Below, one piece after another: positions 31,106 to 42,149 of a DNA stretch of 64,000 nt. The translations under genes were made by a program, and so were the position numbers. The stretch spans positions 496,001-560,000 of the forward strand of contig WOAB01000598.1 in NCBI GenBank assembly GCA_027886185.1. Reading direction: 5' to 3'. The stretch comes from Rheum nobile. Lineage: Eukaryota; Streptophyta; Magnoliopsida; Caryophyllales; Polygonaceae. The notes under the pieces were generated by a model that worked only from the letters and a program-made list of their open reading frames with translations, did no database searches and was not told the origin of the DNA. Every line of letters begins with the position of its first letter. Within the stretch, counting starts at the first letter, position 1.

Positions 31106-32052
31106 TCCTTCAAGGTTAGTCTCCAAATTCCAAGTTGTTTCCATAAGAAAAGCTTGCAATTCATCATCACTTGTCTCTAGCCGAATTGTTGTTGAGTTGT
31201 TGTCGAGTGCTTCTGAATTTTGGCCTGAGATTTATTGATTTCTTGCTTGAGTCTTGGTTGAGATCTAGTGAGGAAGACGAATTAAAGAGGGAGACGTTGA
31301 GGGCTACCCCAAAACGTAACCTTATTTGGCCATTAAACTTGTTTAAATTCTGTAATCAATTCGGACATTTAATGCTTGTTTAATTTAGCCTTGACCCAAA
31401 AATGAATACAAACCTTCCTTTCTTGGCTTAATTAAGCATGTATGCTGCATGAAATATACTATAAAGTTTTCTCAAGTGTCACAAAACGGGAAAAGCGCTT
31501 AATCCCTAACTATTCCCGGACTTGTTACTACGTGACTAAGTGAGTTGTGTTTGTTACTATTGGTATCTTTGGACTATGTCAAAGGGAGTGATTTTTGTAA
31601 TCCTTATCATCTATTATATATAAAAAAACTCAAGAAAGAAAGGCTATTCAGCCAGAAAAAGGCGAGTTAGTTTCTGAAATTTTCTTTTTGTTTAAGTGTT
31701 GTTCGGATCCTTGAACTGGTGAAGGGTTGAGTTCTTAGTACCTTTGTGCACTTGAGTTAGGCTTGAAAATCTTGACTAAGTGTAGCATACGTGTGGAGTT
31801 AAGTTTCCTTGACCAAACACCATTCCTAGCCATGACCCACAATTGGTGAAATATTGTAACTTTCCTTGTGGATATTGGCTTGAATTTAGTGACTACACTT
31901 GGGAAGGTGTTTTGCCTTGTGATTGTGTCCAAGCTAGGTTGGACGTGGAGACCCCTAAACTTTTGGGAGGCCAAGTGAAGTTGCTCTACCAAGGTAAATT
32001 CTCCAATCTTTTCCATTTGGTTTTTGACTAATCTTTTGAGTGTCTTTGTAAC
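31106..32052 (+). other. Element D untranslated leader
   Basis: ~950 bp without a supportable gene between the primer site and the gag ATG. Its length is usual for CRM-like elements. Confidence 0.6.
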
Positions 32053-33376
32053 ATGGCTGGTGGAAAATACAAAGTGGCCGACAAAGGTAATTCTTTAGGG
32101 AGGCCGATTACACTAGAGGATCTCCAAGCCATCCTTGACAAGACTCGGCTGGATCTTCTCCAAGCCATGGACTCCAAAATTGAAGAGAGGATGAGCACTT
32201 CTAGAAGGGCTAGTGCCGTGGACCACCAAGAGAGTTCACAATCTGACGACGAGGCCCAAAGTGAGCACCACAGTATAGGGCCTTCATGACGCACCGGGGA
32301 CCGCACCCAAGCCAGGCGTGATGCGGCTCAAGAGGACTTTGACAATCCTTTCTCGCCAGACGCCCGGCCGCCACTATCCCCTAGGCGTGAACCCATCACC
32401 CGGCCATGGGGCCACCACCAATGATGCCAAGGCGGGGGCCTTATGCTCAGCCGACGATCAAGAAGCAAATGAGACCGAGAGGCCCCAATGCCTACACTAG
32501 GGCTCCACAGCCCGGGGCACACCGCTATGGCCAACCATTGCAAGAGGTGTGCCAGCCCAACTATGGCGTAAAGCTCACCATTCCCACTTTTGAAGGCACG
32601 TCGGACGTGGAGGCCTACCTAGATTGGCTATCCATCATTGAGGCCATGTTTGAGTTCCACTAACACACCGATGCCCAATGCATTGCTCTCGCCACAATCC
32701 ACTTCAAGAGCTATGCTTTGGCTTGGTAGGAAGAAGACAAAGAGGAGCGTCTCTACCACAACTATCCACCCATCACTACTTGGGAGGAGCTTAGAGATGC
32801 CATGAACTACCAGTTTGTGCCTCAAGACTACACCAACAAAGTGCAAATCCAACTTGAGAGAGTAAGACAAGGGAGTGGTACCCCGAAAGAGTTTTACAAA
32901 GAGCTTAAGAGGCTTGCTTTTAGATCCAAGATGCATCTCCCGGAGAGCTATATTGTATCTAAGTTTATTGGTGGTTTAAATTCTGATTTGAGCCACCTTG
33001 TAGACTTACATTTTAGCCATGATGCCCCCATGGAGGAAGTGTTGCACTATGCTACTAAAGTGCACCAAAGCTTACAAAGGAAGAAGAGCGTGACTAGTTC
33101 AAGGCCTTGGAGTTCATCATCAACATCACACCAAGCTTCCTACCAATCCAATCGGCCCGAGGTGAAGAGTGAACCATCCAAGGCACCATATAGGCGTGAG
33201 GCACCCAAAACTGAGCCCATTACCAAGAAGGAAGATGCCTCTCGTACAAGGGATGTGAAGTGCTACAAGTGGCTTGGCCATGGCCACTATGCTAGAGATT
33301 GCCCCACAAGGAAGCAAGTTCTCCTCAATGAACATGGTGACTACGTCTCGGAGGAAGAGCAAGAAGAGTTGCCACC
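32053..33376 (+). pseudogene. Element D gag
   Basis: ATG at 32053 reads MAGGKYKVADKGNSLGRPIT and an acidic Ser-rich stretch, then a stop at 32287 and two frameshifts. The frame from 32406 carries VKLTIPTFEGTSDVEAYLDW, TAA at 32661 and TAG at 32727, then the gag domain (YVPQD-type FVPQDYTNKVQIQLERVRQG, then RSKMHLPESYIVSKFIGGLN). The zinc knuckle reads CYKWLGHGHYARDC, with Trp in place of the second Cys. It ends EEEQEELPP where element C inserts and continues at 41742. Confidence 0.9.
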
Positions 33377-34731
33377 TGACGGGGCTAAAAGTGCACAATG
33401 CAAGTATCGTTGATTGGCCTTATCAAAGTGAAAAGTCCTAACAGACCTACTAAACAGATGTATAGTAAGCAAGCAAGGGTCGAACCCACAGGGAATATCT
33501 GATGCAGTATGAAATCGTGAATGACAAGTAACAAGCAAGAGGGGGTTTAGTTATCAAGAAAGAACAAAGCAAGCAAAGCAAACAAGTTTGGTTGAGTAGA
33601 GAAAATATAATAGGGAAAGTAGTCCTACTAGAGCGAGATCCACAATACAGAGATATAATTTGATTACATAAATATATTAAATCCAAGTTCTTTTACTATC
33701 CTTATAGCTGTTCCCACCCTGATCTTAAGTACTATCGATTCTCACAGTTGTCGATAGACTTATTACTATGCCAATGATAAAGCACCACCGATTCTCACAG
33801 TTGTCGGTATACTTTATCACCAACAAAGCAATAACAATACACACAAGGATATAGGATACATGCAAATAGAAAGACACCTTACTACTTAACATGCAACTGA
33901 TTCTCACTCACGATTGTACGCTCGGGACCCCTATACACACAATCGTGTATGCCACTAGATGTGCACTCGGAACCCCTATATGCAATCCTAGCAATTGATA
34001 AAAAGTATTCAACCTAGTTGATCAGGCTAAGAAGAACAACAAGAAATCAATAATCAATATAACCAAGAGAATCAAACCAACATTTATAAGGATAAGAACA
34101 AGGAATAGAAATCTCACAAACACATCAACTGTATTGCTTCAATCGTCTAGTAGAACAAAGGGAAGTTAGTTCTCCATTCAAATGAGAATGAAAACTAAGG
34201 GAAAAATAACGTCTGATGTAAAGCGAAGTTGTCCTGCCTCTTAACCTAGAAAGAGGGATTAAATATTCTTAAGAAAACTAGGTTAAACTAATGTAAACAA
34301 TAAAGGAAACAGAATAATAAAATAACAAAGTATGAACAAAATAAAAGGAAATAAATGTCTCTGGGCGCGCGACATTTAACACGGCCACCGCGGGGCGGTG
34401 AGATCCACCGTGGGGCGTCATGCTTCTCTGGGAGTCACCGCCGGGTCGCGGTGAGGATCGCCGCGGGGCAGTGAACTCGCTCACTCTCTCCTTCAGCTTC
34501 TCTTCCTCTCTTCTGCTGCTCTTCATTACTACCAACTATTGGTAGTCTTCTCCAAGTATGCTTCAGCAGCTCCATCTCCATCCTCATGTCTCCATCTAAG
34601 CTGTAAATCCTGGGATATCTTCACTTCTCTCCATAACTTCTGGATCACAGACTTAGCCTAAAAAACACTCATAAACTCCTCTCAATCATGCTAATAACTG
34701 CTAGTAAAGGTGTATGAAATAACACCTATCA
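33377..34731 (-). repeat. Element C 3' LTR
   Basis: Begins at 34731 as TGATAGGTGTTATTTC and ends CCCCGTCA at 33377. CG-rich dyads at 34386-34473. The TTCCCTGTGGGTTCGACCC motif near its 3' end (around 33480-33500) is shared with A and F. Two copies of an ACCGATTCTCACAGTTGTCG unit occur near 33738 and 33787. Confidence 0.93.
34386..34473. promoter_or_regulatory. CG-dyad cluster in element C 3' LTR
   Basis: Copies of the half-site pair TCACCGC...GCGGTGA with 3 bp (CCC) or 6 bp spacers, plus degenerate copies. They lie 259-346 bp from the LTR start, nearly the same place as the different dyads of A and F. Confidence 0.78.
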
Positions 34732-34748
34732 AATTCCCCCATACTTTA
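34732..34748 (-). other. Element C polypurine tract
   Basis: On the minus strand AAAGTATGGGGGAATTT directly precedes the LTR start; GACGAGTAAAGG lies upstream, as in element A. Confidence 0.85.
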
Positions 34749-35027
34749 GACCTTTACTCGTCCCGAGTAAGCTAAAGAAAAACCTACTCTCTCAATCAAC
34801 ACCAAGGTCTCAGGAAGTACAAGAAAACATGACACCAGCAACTACAACATATCAACAATAAGCTCTAGACAACCAAAACAAGTGATACAAAGATAATTCT
34901 AATCCTAACTCCAATCTAGCTCCTTATCGCTCCAGAGTGGCCTACCCAAACTCCTTATACCACCTCTTCTTATGACGTCTCGCCAAGAAATAAAGAGAAA
35001 TCCTAAAATCACTCTTCTTCTTTTTCG

Positions 35028-35190
35028 CTCATCTTGCCAAGGCGCCCTTTCGGGTTTTCACCAAGCCACGCATTTCATTTTGCTAGATATCTCACATATA
35101 CTCGCATCACTCCAGTCCACTTTTGCCCTGGTCTATACCAGTCGGACTACCTGCGTTTTACCTGAACCGCCCTTCCGAGTTTTCAGCTCA
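35028..35190 (-). other. Conserved non-coding block between the two purine tracts of element C
   Basis: 35035-35062 is the complement of AAAACCCGAAAGGGCGCCTTGG, identical to element A. 35160-35185 holds the second, more diverged copy (AACTCGGAAGGGCGGTTCAGG). The surrounding text (GTGGCTTGGTG, GGAGTGATGCGAG) also matches A. Confidence 0.65.
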
Positions 35191-35334
35191 TTCCAGGATT
35201 TTGGTTGCCTTTTTACATCTTTTTGGCTTTTTCGATATTTTTTTATTTTTAGAATAGAATACTTGAACGGAAATTACAGAACACAAAACAAAACAACGGT
35301 ATATACACTAGCTGGATAGATAGCAAGTCTAAAT

Positions 35335-35352
35335 TCCTCCCCCATACTTAAA
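35335..35352 (-). other. Internal polypurine-tract-like motif of element C
   Basis: Minus strand TTTAAGTATGGGGGAGGA preceded by TTGAGGACAATG, ~600 bp upstream of the true tract. Confidence 0.68.
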
Positions 35353-35414
35353 TCGAACATTGTCCTCAATGTAGAAAAGAGAACATCAAATGAAATAGGG
35401 AAGGAGAAATAAAC

Positions 35415-36662
35415 TCACTGCGGGCCTGATGGCGGTGGTGGTAGGAACCTCCCGAAGTAGTCCCTCATATGAGCGTCCATACCGTCTAGACGTTCATCTA
35501 TATCAGCACGGAACTGGGTCTGCCAAGTCTGCAGACCGGTCTCTACTCGGGTGTTCCAGTGAGTCTGCTGCACTGAGAATGCATCAAATCTTGCATACAA
35601 CTCCTGCCAAGGCGTGGCGGGACCATAAGAAGACGAGGGCGCATCAAACTGAGTCGGCATAGGTGTATCATCACCCACAAACTCAGCAGTAGCAGGAGCA
35701 ACACTAACACTTGGGCCCTCTCCATATGGGCCTGAAGGAGCAGCAGCAGGGGTATCATCAGTCGTCATTCTGCTATCACTGGGAATCCACCAATCCGCAA
35801 ATGAAGGGGAATAGGCAAACTCCCGGGGAAGAATCAGAATGTGGCCATCATAGGAAGACTAGACTAAATCACCATCCTTTCCCAATGGCTTCAACATCGA
35901 GCACACTTTCATGTGTGCCATATCATACACCGCGTGAGCAACCGGTCGAGGAATCCGATCGATAGCTATAATGTTAGCACAAAGAAGGGTGATCAAACCA
36001 CCCCCACAGATATCACGTGGCTCACCATCACGAATCCTCTTTAGGGAACCCAGAAAGAGGGTAGCCTAATACGGTGTGTACGAAACAATCTCCAAGATGC
36101 TCAAAAACCACCGAAAATCCTTCAAAGGAACCTTGCCATCATCAGCATGGCCAAAGAAATCCCTCATCATCACCTTGTGGATCAACCTAAGACAAGGGTT
36201 CACCAGCTTCGAGTTCACCTCCTGACCCTTCCTAAACGTCCTGCCCGTAGCAGCCTTCCAGAACTGCAACATATCAAACTCAATAATTCCACCAGACCAT
36301 CCATCCGTTGGTACCTTTGTAATGCCCAGGGCATCACGAATCTCCTCAGCAGACAAAGCATAATCACCACCATTGTAGGTGAACGTGACCTTCATCAACC
36401 TCTTGTTGTCTGAACCATCAGAATACCTCTTAAAAGAGGCGATGAACTGGTAACAAAGCTCGGGATACGCATGGGCAGCCTTGTTCAGAAACGTCCCCAA
36501 ACCACACTGTGCTAAGCACAGGGACACACACTCTAGCATTCCAAATTCAGCCAATGTTGGCTTGTGAAAGAATTTAGTAGCCAACACCTTCCTCTCCTTC
36601 ACAACATTGTAAACCTCACTCTTATCCCTCATAGACACTTGCTTCCTACTCTTAGGTGCCAT
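35415..36662 (-). pseudogene. Element C extra ORF: Athila ORF1 / putative plant transposon protein-like
   Basis: ATG at 36662 opens MAPKSRKQVSMRDKSEVYNV. Then ATKFFHKPTLAEFGMLECVS, FLNKAAHAYPELCYQFIASF, VTFTYNGGDYALSAEEIRDA, a stretch ending in Leu-Gly, QFWKAATGRTF, LIHKVMMRDFFGHADDGKVP and KDFRWFLSILE. This order resembles Athila ORF1 and the plant 'putative transposon protein' families. In-frame TAGs at ~36066 and ~35862 interrupt it, but the same frame continues to a Gln/Pro-rich coiled tail (LYARFDAFSVQQTHWNTRVE, then FGRFLPPPPSG) ending at 35415. The function of the family is unknown. It stands where pol or env would be. Confidence 0.7.
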
Positions 36663-37512
36663 AAGTAATGAATGGAGAAACTCAAAACAAAGGGCAACCA
36701 AGAGTACTTACAAACGAGCAAACACACGAAGCCAAGATGCCTCGACGCAGGGCAGTGGACGAATCGCCGGGTCGCGGTGAGACAACTGGGGGCTTTGGCC
36801 GGGTCGCGGTGGAGTCGGCGCGGGGCGGTGACAGCAGCGACGCGAGGGAGTGCAACGCGAGGCGGGGCGACAACGATGCGATGGGGTTGTGTTTGGCTTG
36901 TTTGTGAGGCTAGAATCCAAATTAGACAAGGGACTCAAGGTTTAGGCAATTGGAGACTAGATTTGGATCAAGGTCGAGAGAGATTTGTGGGAGAATGGGG
37001 GATTTGGGTATCGGGAGCTTGAGAGGGGTGTTGGGAATGGAGGTGTGAGAGAGTGGGGCTAGGTTAGGGAAGGGAAAGGTGAAAGGGAAGAAAAGGATGA
37101 TGGGCCAGCTAGTACAAGGCCCAAAGAGAGAAATCTCGGCCCAAAAGTGGGCCCAATCCGTCAAAACCTTAGTTACCACTCAAGAAATAAAACTTTTACT
37201 CACCCATTTAAGGTTTTCTCGGGGCCCTTTATTCTTGCAAAAAAAAATTTTATTTTTTTTTCAGAGAGGGAAAATATACCAAAAATCCACCGCGGGGCGG
37301 TGAGGGTCGCCGCGGGGCGGTGACATAGCTGAGAACACCATCTCTCCATTTACTTTCATACCTGAAATGTAAGTAACAGGCAAACGAAACAAAGCAAAAG
37401 AAACTACTAAAAATAATCTAAGGAAAAGAAAAGAAACAAAGAAAAACTACCACGGGTTGCCTCCCGGACAACGCCTTGGTTAACGTCGTTGGCTCGACGT
37501 ACTGCAGATCAA
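36663..37512. other. Element C spacer between PR and the extra ORF
   Basis: No gene. Two CG-dyad clusters (36764-36832 and 37287-37324) and, after PR, a GGTTGCCTCCCG motif (37455) shared with A and F. Confidence 0.65.
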
Positions 37513-38619
37513 CTACCACCTGGAATAGGATCCCCTCAGAATCCTCATACTCGTCTCTTCCTGTTGAGACCTCCCATGGAAAGGTTTAGACCTTAGACCA
37601 TGTTCCCTCTTTGCCATCAACTCCATGCTTACTTCCTTTGGAGCATCTCCCCCATACTTAGAGCGATGTGGGGGCCGATATGGCTCAACCTGAATATGTT
37701 GTACGTCACTAGATAAAGGCTTACAGCCTTGTATGGTTAGTGCAGGGGGGCAAATGCCCAAATTAGAGGGAGTGAGATCTCCTATGTCATCTAGCAAGAC
37801 ATCATCAACATGCAACTCATGCAACTCAATAGGTCCATCAATAGTAGAACACTTAACTACGGTCTCTACTGTACTAGTTTGAACATTTTCATGCACATGA
37901 TCATCAAAATCACTAATGCAGTAAGGAGTAGGCAATTCAATAGGGTTGGCTTTATGAATATTATGTTCAAAAATTATTCCATCGAATTCCATAGTTAAAA
38001 TTCCACTGTCTACATCAATCTTTGTTATGGATGTTTTCATAAAAGGTCGCCCTAGCATCACCGGGGCAACCTGCTCATCATAGTCCATATCCATAACAAA
38101 GAAATCAGCAGGAAAAATCAAAGGATCTATCCTCACAAGAACATCCTCCATAATACCCTTAGGGGGTACACAAGAACCATCAGTAAGTTGTATAACAATG
38201 TTAGAATCATGCAAGGGTCCTATTCCTAAATCCTCAATCAAAGAATAAGGCAAAACATTAATAGAGGCACCCAAGTCTAACAAGGCTTTCTCAAATCGAT
38301 GCTCACCTATAGTAATAGGAATAGTAAATGTACCTGGATCCTTGCACTTCTCAGGCAGACGCCTCTGAAACACCGCCGATGCATGTTCACCCACTGGAAC
38401 CTTCTTCTGGACCTTCAGCTTCTGTGTCCTCTTCACGGTGCACAGCTCCTTCAAGAACTTGGCATATCGAGGGACAACCTTGATAAGCTTGATCAGGGGA
38501 ATGTTCACCTCACAGTCCCGAAATGTCTCGAACAGATCGCTGTCTTCAGCTACTCTCTTGGCCTTCAGCGCCTCAGGGAAAGGTGCTGGTGGCTTCTCAG
38601 AACCCAAAGGAGGAAACAC
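37513..38619 (-). CDS. Element C aspartic protease
   Basis: An uninterrupted 368-codon frame. Residues 1-60 (PPAPFPEALKAKRVAEDSD, FRDCEVNIPLIKLIKVVPRY) match element A's linker. The protease core reads FTIPITIGEHRFEKALLDLG, the active-site DLGASINVLPYSL, IVIQLTDGSCVPPKGIMEDV and PVMLGRPFMKT. A ~100-residue C-terminal tail includes CISDFDDHVHE, as in Athila just before RT, but it then ends (KPFHGRSQQEET) with no RT. The retained open frame contrasts with gag. Confidence 0.88.
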   Translation of the reverse strand: MFPPLGSEKPPAPFPEALKAKRVAEDSDLFETFRDCEVNIPLIKLIKVVPRYAKFLKELCTVKRTQKLKVQKKVPVGEHASAVFQRRLPEKCKDPGTFTIPITIGEHRFEKALLDLGASINVLPYSLIEDLGIGPLHDSNIVIQLTDGSCVPPKGIMEDVLVRIDPLIFPADFFVMDMDYDEQVAPVMLGRPFMKTSITKIDVDSGILTMEFDGIIFEHNIHKANPIELPTPYCISDFDDHVHENVQTSTVETVVKCSTIDGPIELHELHVDDVLLDDIGDLTPSNLGICPPALTIQGCKPLSSDVQHIQVEPYRPPHRSKYGGDAPKEVSMELMAKREHGLRSKPFHGRSQQEETSMRILRGSYSRW

Positions 38620-38673
38620 GGGGCGAACATAGTCATCAACACATAACTCATCAGCGGAGTTGGATTGTTGGGG

Positions 38674-38862
38674 GCCGGGTCACGGTAAGCCCACCGCGGG
38701 GCGGTGGTCATCGCCATGGGGCGGTGAGGTCTCGGTGGGATTACTGAGATCAGCCGCCGGGTCGCGGCCAGAGTTACCGCGGGGCGGTGACAACAATGTT
38801 TCCTTCCTGGCCTCAACCTCAACTTTTCGTCGGGTCGCGGTGGGGTCCACCGCGGGGCGGTC
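38674..38862. promoter_or_regulatory. CG-dyad cluster at the element C gag-PR junction
   Basis: Five or more copies of CACCGCCCCGCGGTG-type and CCGGGTCGCGGT-type sites in ~190 bp, in the same relative place as the different dyads of element A. Confidence 0.78.
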
Positions 38863-40308
38863 AACAATTTTCTCCTTTACAGCTTCGTTCTCCTCTTCAG
38901 TACTAGGAGTAACGACTAGCTTCTTACCACTTCTAAGGGTGATGACACTCACATTCTCCCTTGGATTCACTGTAGTTTGAGATGGCAGGGAGTTTGATGT
39001 CCTCTGGTCTATCTTGGTCACAACATCAGCCAGTTGGCCAATCTGCCTCTCCATATTCTTTATGCTTGACTCAGTAGCCTGAACATGAGTGGCGAAATGC
39101 TGAGTCAGAGTCTTCAGCATCTCTTCGGTAGAAGCACCAGAGGTTTGGCCTTGAGCCCTCTATTGGTACGGGACTCTCTACTGGTACTGTTGTTGTGCAG
39201 GCTGTTGACCACCTTGTGGGTCACTCCATCTGAAACCTGGGTGGTCTCGCCCTCTCGGATTATAGTTGGGTTGTCCACCAAACTGCGGTCTAGGGGGTCC
39301 ATACCCTCCTACAACATTTACTTCAGCAGTACCTTCCTCCTGCAGCTGAGGACAAGTATCGGTAGGGTGGAACTGATCAGAGCAAAGTCCACATGCTTTG
39401 ACTTGTTGAGGAGTGTTTTGATTTGCCATTCTCTTCACCATCTCCTTCAACTCAGCTCGCTCAGTCAGCACTGGGCTAGGTCCTGTATGGGTCACAACAT
39501 TGACCGCCTTCCTTTGGTATGTCTTCCCAAAACTCCTGGTGCTCTCACTCATCTCCTAGAATCTCTCCATGGCTGCATCCGGTGTCAGATTCAGAATGCT
39601 TCCACCGCAAGCAGTGTCAACCATCCTTCTCTCTTGGTCCAACAGACCATTGTGTAAGTAGAGAACAAGGTCCTACTTGGCGTATCCATGGAACGGGCAG
39701 CTGGAGCGAAGTCTCTTGTACCGCTCAAGATAGTCATACAGAGTCTCATCACCAGCATGCTCAATGTTAGCAATTGCCTTTTTCAAAGCATTCGCCTTCT
39801 TCGTTGGAAAGTACTTGTCCAGAAACGCCTTGTGCAGTTTATTCCAAGTATCTATGGTTCCTGGTGGCAAGTAATAGTACCAGTCGCTAGCAGAGTCTAG
39901 CAAGGAGAAACCAAAAGCTCTCATCTTGATTTGATCCTCTGTCACATTCCTGGGCTTCATAGTCATGCAGACATTGTGGAACTTGCCCAGGTGAGAGATC
40001 GGGTCCTCTCCACTCAAACCATGGAACTTCGGGAGATAGGCAACAACTCCAGACTTCAGCTCAAAGTTTACCCCTTTGCCAAGCGCAGGGATGATGACAG
40101 CCAGGGGTTATGCTCCAATATTCGGTTCAGTCAGCTCTCTCAGAGTTCCGGCCATTGCAACAGCAGGGGTATCAACTGGCTCAGTCGGCTCAACGATCTC
40201 AACCTCTACTTCTTCTTCTCCTTGACCGCGTAAGTTCGCACGGAACGATCTGTCGATTTCTGGATCAAAAGCTATGAGAGGAGAGTCAGTAGAACGAGTG
40301 TCGACCAT
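38680..40308 (-). pseudogene. Element C gag
   Basis: ATG at 40308 gives MVDTRSTDSPLIAFDPEIDR. After a stop at ~40108 the frame continues NFELKSGVVAYLPKFHGLSG, DQIKMRAFGFSLLDSASDWY, IDTWNKLHKAFLDKYF and ETLYDYLERYKRLRSSCPFH. TAGs at ~39673 and ~39555 follow, then ACGLCSDQFHPTDTC and a Gln-rich tail, another stop pair, and KNMERQIGQLADVVTKID. It is homologous to element A gag across its length. It ends in the dyad-coded segment, where the frame shifts to PR. Confidence 0.88.
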
Positions 40309-40364
40309 AAGATAGGTCTCCACCAAAAATCAATCACAAAAACACACAACAAAACAGAAAACCT

Positions 40365-40382
40365 TCCCCGGCAACGGCACCA
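40365..40382 (-). other. Element C primer binding site, tRNA-Asp-like
   Basis: Minus strand TGGTGCCGTTGCCGGGGA, a few bases after the 5' LTR; one change (C to T) from the tRNA-Asp complement seen in element A. Confidence 0.82.
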
Positions 40383-40386
40383 AATT

Positions 40387-41741
40387 TAACGGGGCTAAAA
40401 GTGCACAATGCAAGTATCGTTGATTAGCCTTATCAAAGTAAAAAGTCCTAACAGACCTACTAAACAGATGTATAGTAAGCAAGCAAGGGTCGAACCCACA
40501 TGGAAGATCTGATGCAGTATGAAATCGTGAATGACAAGTAACAAGCAAGGGGGGGTTTAATTATCAAGAAAGCACAAAGCAAGCAAAGCAAACAAGTTTG
40601 GTTGAGTAGAGAAAATATAATGGGGAAAGTAGTCCTACTAGAGCGAGATCCACAATACAGAGATATAATTTGATCACAGAAATCTATTAAATCCAAGTTC
40701 TTTTACTATCCTTATAGTTGTTCCCACCCTGATCTTAAGTACTATCGATTCTCACAGTTGTCGATAGACTTATTACTATGCCAATGATAAAACACCACCG
40801 ATTCTCACAGTTGTCGGTATACTTTACCACCAACAAAGCAATAGCAATACACACAAGGATATGGGATATATGCAAATAGAAAGACACCTTACTACTTAAC
40901 ATGCAACTGATTCTCACTCACGATTGTACGCTCAGGACCCCTATACGCACAATCGTGTATGCCACTAGATGTGCACTCGGAACCCCTATATGCAATCCTA
41001 GCAATTGATAAAAAGTATTCAACCTAGTTGATCAGGCTAAGAAGAACAACAAGAAATCAATAATCAATATAACCAAGAGAATCAAACCAACATTTATAAG
41101 GATAAGAACAAGGAATAGAAATCTCACAAACACATCAACTGTATTGCTTCAATCGTCTAGTAGAACAAAGGGAAGTTAGTTCTCCATTCAAACGAGAATG
41201 AAAACTAAGGGAAAAATAATGTCTGATGTAAAGCGAAGTTGTCCTGCCTCTTAACCTAGAAAGAGGGCTTAAATAGTATTAAGAAAACTAGGTTAAACTA
41301 ATGTAAACAATAAAGGAAATAGAATAATAAAATAACAAAGTCTGAACAAAATAAAAGGAAATAAATGTCTCTAGGCGCGCGGCATTTAACACGGCCACTG
41401 CGGGGCGGTGAGATCCACCGTGGGGCGTCATGCTTCTCTGGGAGTCACCGCCGGGTCGCGGTGAGGATCGCCGCGGGGCGGTGAACTCGCTCACTCTCTC
41501 CTTCAGCTTATCTTCCTCTCTTCTGCTGCTCTTCATTACTACCAACTATTGGTAGTCTTCTCCAAGTATGCTTCAGCAGCTCCATCTCCATCCTCATGTC
41601 TCCATCTAAGCTTTAAATCCTGGGATATCTTCACTTCTCTCCATAACTTCTGGATCACAGACTTAGCCTAAAAACCACTCATAAACTCCTCTCAATCATG
41701 TTAATAACTGCTAGTAAAGGTGTATGAAATAACACCTATCA
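40387..41741 (-). repeat. Element C 5' LTR
   Basis: 1355 bp, TGATAGGTG at 41741 leftwards to CCCCGTTA at 40387 (the final CA is mutated). CG dyads at 41396-41483 and a TATA-like TACTATTTAAGC at 41279-41268, downstream of them. Confidence 0.93.
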
Positions 41742-42149
41742 CCACCTCAGTTTGATGAAGAAGAAGTTCAAGGCACGGCGGCTGAGGGAGAGTGCTTTGT
41801 GGTCAAGAGAACCTTGGTGGCCAATGATGCTCCACCGCCCCCATCACAAAGAGAAACAATCTTCCACACCCGGTGCCACATTCAAGGGAAGGTATGTAGT
41901 GTTATCATAGACGGAGGCTCATGCTGCAACATCATAGACAAGGAAGTGGTGAGGCGTTTCAACCTTAAGACAACACCTCATCACCAACCCTACACCCTTA
42001 ATTGGCTCAACTCATCAACTCCACTCAAGGTGCAAGAGCAAGCCACCATTCGGTTTGCCATTGGGGCTTACCAAGATGAAGTGTTGTGTGATGTTCTCCC
42101 AATGACCACTTGCCACTTGTTGCTTGGGAGGCCGTGGCAATATGACTGA
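41742..42149 (+). pseudogene. Element D protease
   Basis: Continues gag after element C: QFDEEEVQG, then TRCHIQGKVCSVIIDGGSCC with the DGGS active site, NWLNSSTPLKVQEQATIRFA, CDVLPMTTCHLLLGRPWQYD, then TGA (42147-42149) where Arg (CGA) is expected, as LGRPWQYDRxxxH is the family motif. The CGA to TGA change is the type expected from methyl-CpG decay. The frame continues at once into RT. Confidence 0.9.

Larger units (their letters stand above)
33377..41741 (-). mobile_element. Element C: non-autonomous Athila-type LTR retrotransposon (gag, PR, extra ORF)
   Basis: Two 1355 bp LTRs (33377-34731 and 40387-41741, TG..CA on the minus strand) are flanked by a perfect TSD, CCACC (33372-33376 and 41742-41746). 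The primer site is tRNA-Asp-like. Inside are gag, an intact-looking PR frame and a further ORF of ~415 codons after PR. No RT, RNase H or IN is present in 8.4 kb. The host D gag reads straight across when C is removed (EELPP then QFDEEE). The LTRs look ~97-98% identical in the parts compared by eye. Confidence 0.93.

Noticed and set aside
32028..32306. Minus-strand 92-codon frame
   Set aside because: Shadow of the element D gag N-terminus on the other strand.
33450..34535. Small minus-strand frames (60-85 codons) in element C LTR, duplicated at 40460-41545
   Set aside because: They lie wholly in LTR sequence, have no family signature, and recur only because the LTR is present twice.
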